DNA of 64,000 nt, from the NCBI GenBank assembly GCA_011316305.1, contig SAUG01000085.1, forward strand, positions 1 to 64,000, given 5' to 3'. This document shows positions 62,921-64,000 of the stretch, piece after piece; position 1 is the stretch's first letter; every line of letters begins with the position of its first letter. Origin of the DNA: Rusavskia elegans (lineage: Eukaryota > Ascomycota > Lecanoromycetes > Teloschistales > Teloschistaceae). Both the position numbers and the translations under genes were made by a program. The notes under the pieces were generated by a model. It worked only from the letters and a program-made list of their open reading frames with translations. It ran no database searches and was not told the DNA's origin.

Positions 62921-63331
62921 TATTATATCTACAATTTAATAGAAATACGCTAGAAAACTAGCTAGATAAATAAACCTAATTATCTATAGCTATCTATAGC
63001 CGCTATAGCCGATTTCTATAATAGAATTTTTTAGTAGATAGTTATCTATCGATACTATCGATTTTTTTATTATATATATTATTCCCTTATTTTTATTAGA
63101 TAGCTTCTTTCGTTAGTTATTAAAAAAATTATTAAGTACGTCTCTACTATTTTCTATTAATTATCTTTATAATATAAACGTTTTATTATATCGTAACCGT
63201 ACTTTCGCGGCTACGCGGGATTAGTTATAATAATCTATACTAGAGCTTTTTTACTATTTAGTAGTTCGGACTACGCCTACGGCTATAGCTAGACTCGAGC
63301 GTAACGTCTTCTAATATATAGAGACGTTATA
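62921..63331 (+). repeat. 3' LTR
   Basis: 411 bp, TATTATATCT to GACGTTATA, preceded by a purine-rich tract (AAAAAAACTA). Confidence 0.9.
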
Positions 63332-63336
63332 ATAAC

Positions 63337-64000
63337 TTCTCCCTGCTGACTTCTAAAGCTCCAATCTTTTCAACCAACGCTTTTTTTATAGGGTTTTAAT
63401 CCGTGCACTCTATAGTATTACTAAAGTACTCTAGAAAGATTACTAAAATATTTTATAGAAATTACTATAAAATTCTATATTTATTAAATAGAATTTAACT
63501 AATTAGAATACTAAGTTATTATTTTACTATTTCTTCTATTTCGTATATTTTACGGAATACGGTTATTTTAATTAGATTTTTTAACTATATTCTAGTTTAT
63601 TTAATTTATTTATCTAGAAGCTAATTAGCTTTTTTATTCTAATATTATTAAGTATTTAATTCTAGTTAATTTAAATGTCTTAAATATATACTATATTATT
63701 TTTCTACTTTTATTTATATCTATTTTTACGACTTTTTTTTAACTCGTTAACCTCGATCTATATTTTTACTACTTTTACTATTACTAGTAATAATACCTAG
63801 ATTATATATAATAGCCTCGTATTCGCTATTATTATTTATTATATTATTAAAATATTATATCTATTTAAAAATTCTTTTATCTCTATCTCGTAATCTTCTT
63901 TCTCGAGATACTCGCCTATTTCGGCTTTAATCTCGACCTCGTATTAGTTACTCGTTATCGCTAGTAGGAGAATTTAGGGAATTATAAAAAGATTTAGTAT
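63337..64000. other. AT-rich DNA, unassigned
   Basis: The first 70 bases are little mutated. Around 63880-63990 the minus strand reads YEVEIKAEIGEYLEKEDYEI, a charged segment that suggests a coding relic, family unknown. No transposon end seen. Confidence 0.45.

Larger units (their letters stand above)
59363..63331 (+). mobile_element. LTR element, family-2 LTRs, pol-type interior (3.97 kb)
   Basis: LTRs 59363-59774 (412 bp) and 62921-63331 (411 bp), perfect 5-bp TSD ATAAC (59358-59362; 63332-63336). The 3.15-kb interior reads protease, RT, RNase H, integrase; a gag is not seen between the LTR and the protease at about 59843. The LTRs are homologous to those of the gag-type elements, but the interiors share only a few bases after the 5' LTR. 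Confidence 0.9.

Noticed and set aside
1..64000. CRISPR array, bacterial operons, rRNA or biosynthetic gene cluster
   Set aside because: No regularly spaced repeats with unique spacers, no rRNA motifs, introns and RIP point to a fungal nuclear genome, and the three genes in island 2 share no pathway.

Overview
The window is a highly degraded, AT-rich transposon graveyard from a filamentous ascomycete (Pezizomycotina; a Eurotiales-type genome is my guess, the species cannot be told). About 55 of 64 kb is nearly without the dinucleotides CA and TG but rich in TA, while CG, CC and CT survive. This is the signature of repeat-induced point mutation (RIP) acting on CpA. It explains why recognisable transposon proteins are full of TAA/TAG and lack ATG.

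Two islands escape. Island 1 (about 22.79-24.71 kb) holds a broken raffinose-synthase (Sip1/GH36)-like gene on the minus strand, cut off at its left edge by transposon sequence. Island 2 (about 44.58-51.4 kb) holds three apparently intact genes: a small Cys/His-rich protein (45322-45998, one inferred intron), a large three-TM glycoprotein-like membrane protein (46319-48357, one 50-nt intron) and a small acidic protein on the minus strand (49914-49423). It also holds a 605-bp MITE and, at its right edge, an NB-ARC (NLR) gene that runs into RIP-mutated DNA.

The AT-rich part can be read as nested insertions, because target-site duplications (TSDs) are still visible. Left block (1-22.8 kb): a Ty1/copia element (minus) is interrupted by a complete 6.56-kb Ty3/gypsy element (8475-15038) and by a hAT element (15455-20848) that itself contains a second hAT (15540-19803), which in turn contains a 946-bp insertion. 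Further left, a family-2 LTR element (3073-6343) is invaded by a family-1 gypsy element (1-3072) and an 880-bp TA-flanked element.

Middle block (27.8-42.4 kb): one hAT element is split by a family-2 LTR element (28742-39136). That LTR element carries two more family-2 elements inside one of its LTRs and a hAT MITE in its body. The same hAT also holds a solo LTR and a second MITE. Right block (53.5-63.3 kb): a 5.14-kb hAT (53814-58957) sits in a foldback element, followed by an LTR element (59363-63331) with a readable protease-RT-RNase H-integrase.

The most interesting observation is in LTR family 2. Three copies with separate TSDs are all about 3.3-3.4 kb, with a 2.5-kb interior showing gag and perhaps protease but no RT. 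The one family-2 element with RT and integrase (59363-63331) shows no gag. The LTRs are homologous but the interiors are not. This would fit a split gag-only/pol-only partnership, though independent deletion is not excluded.
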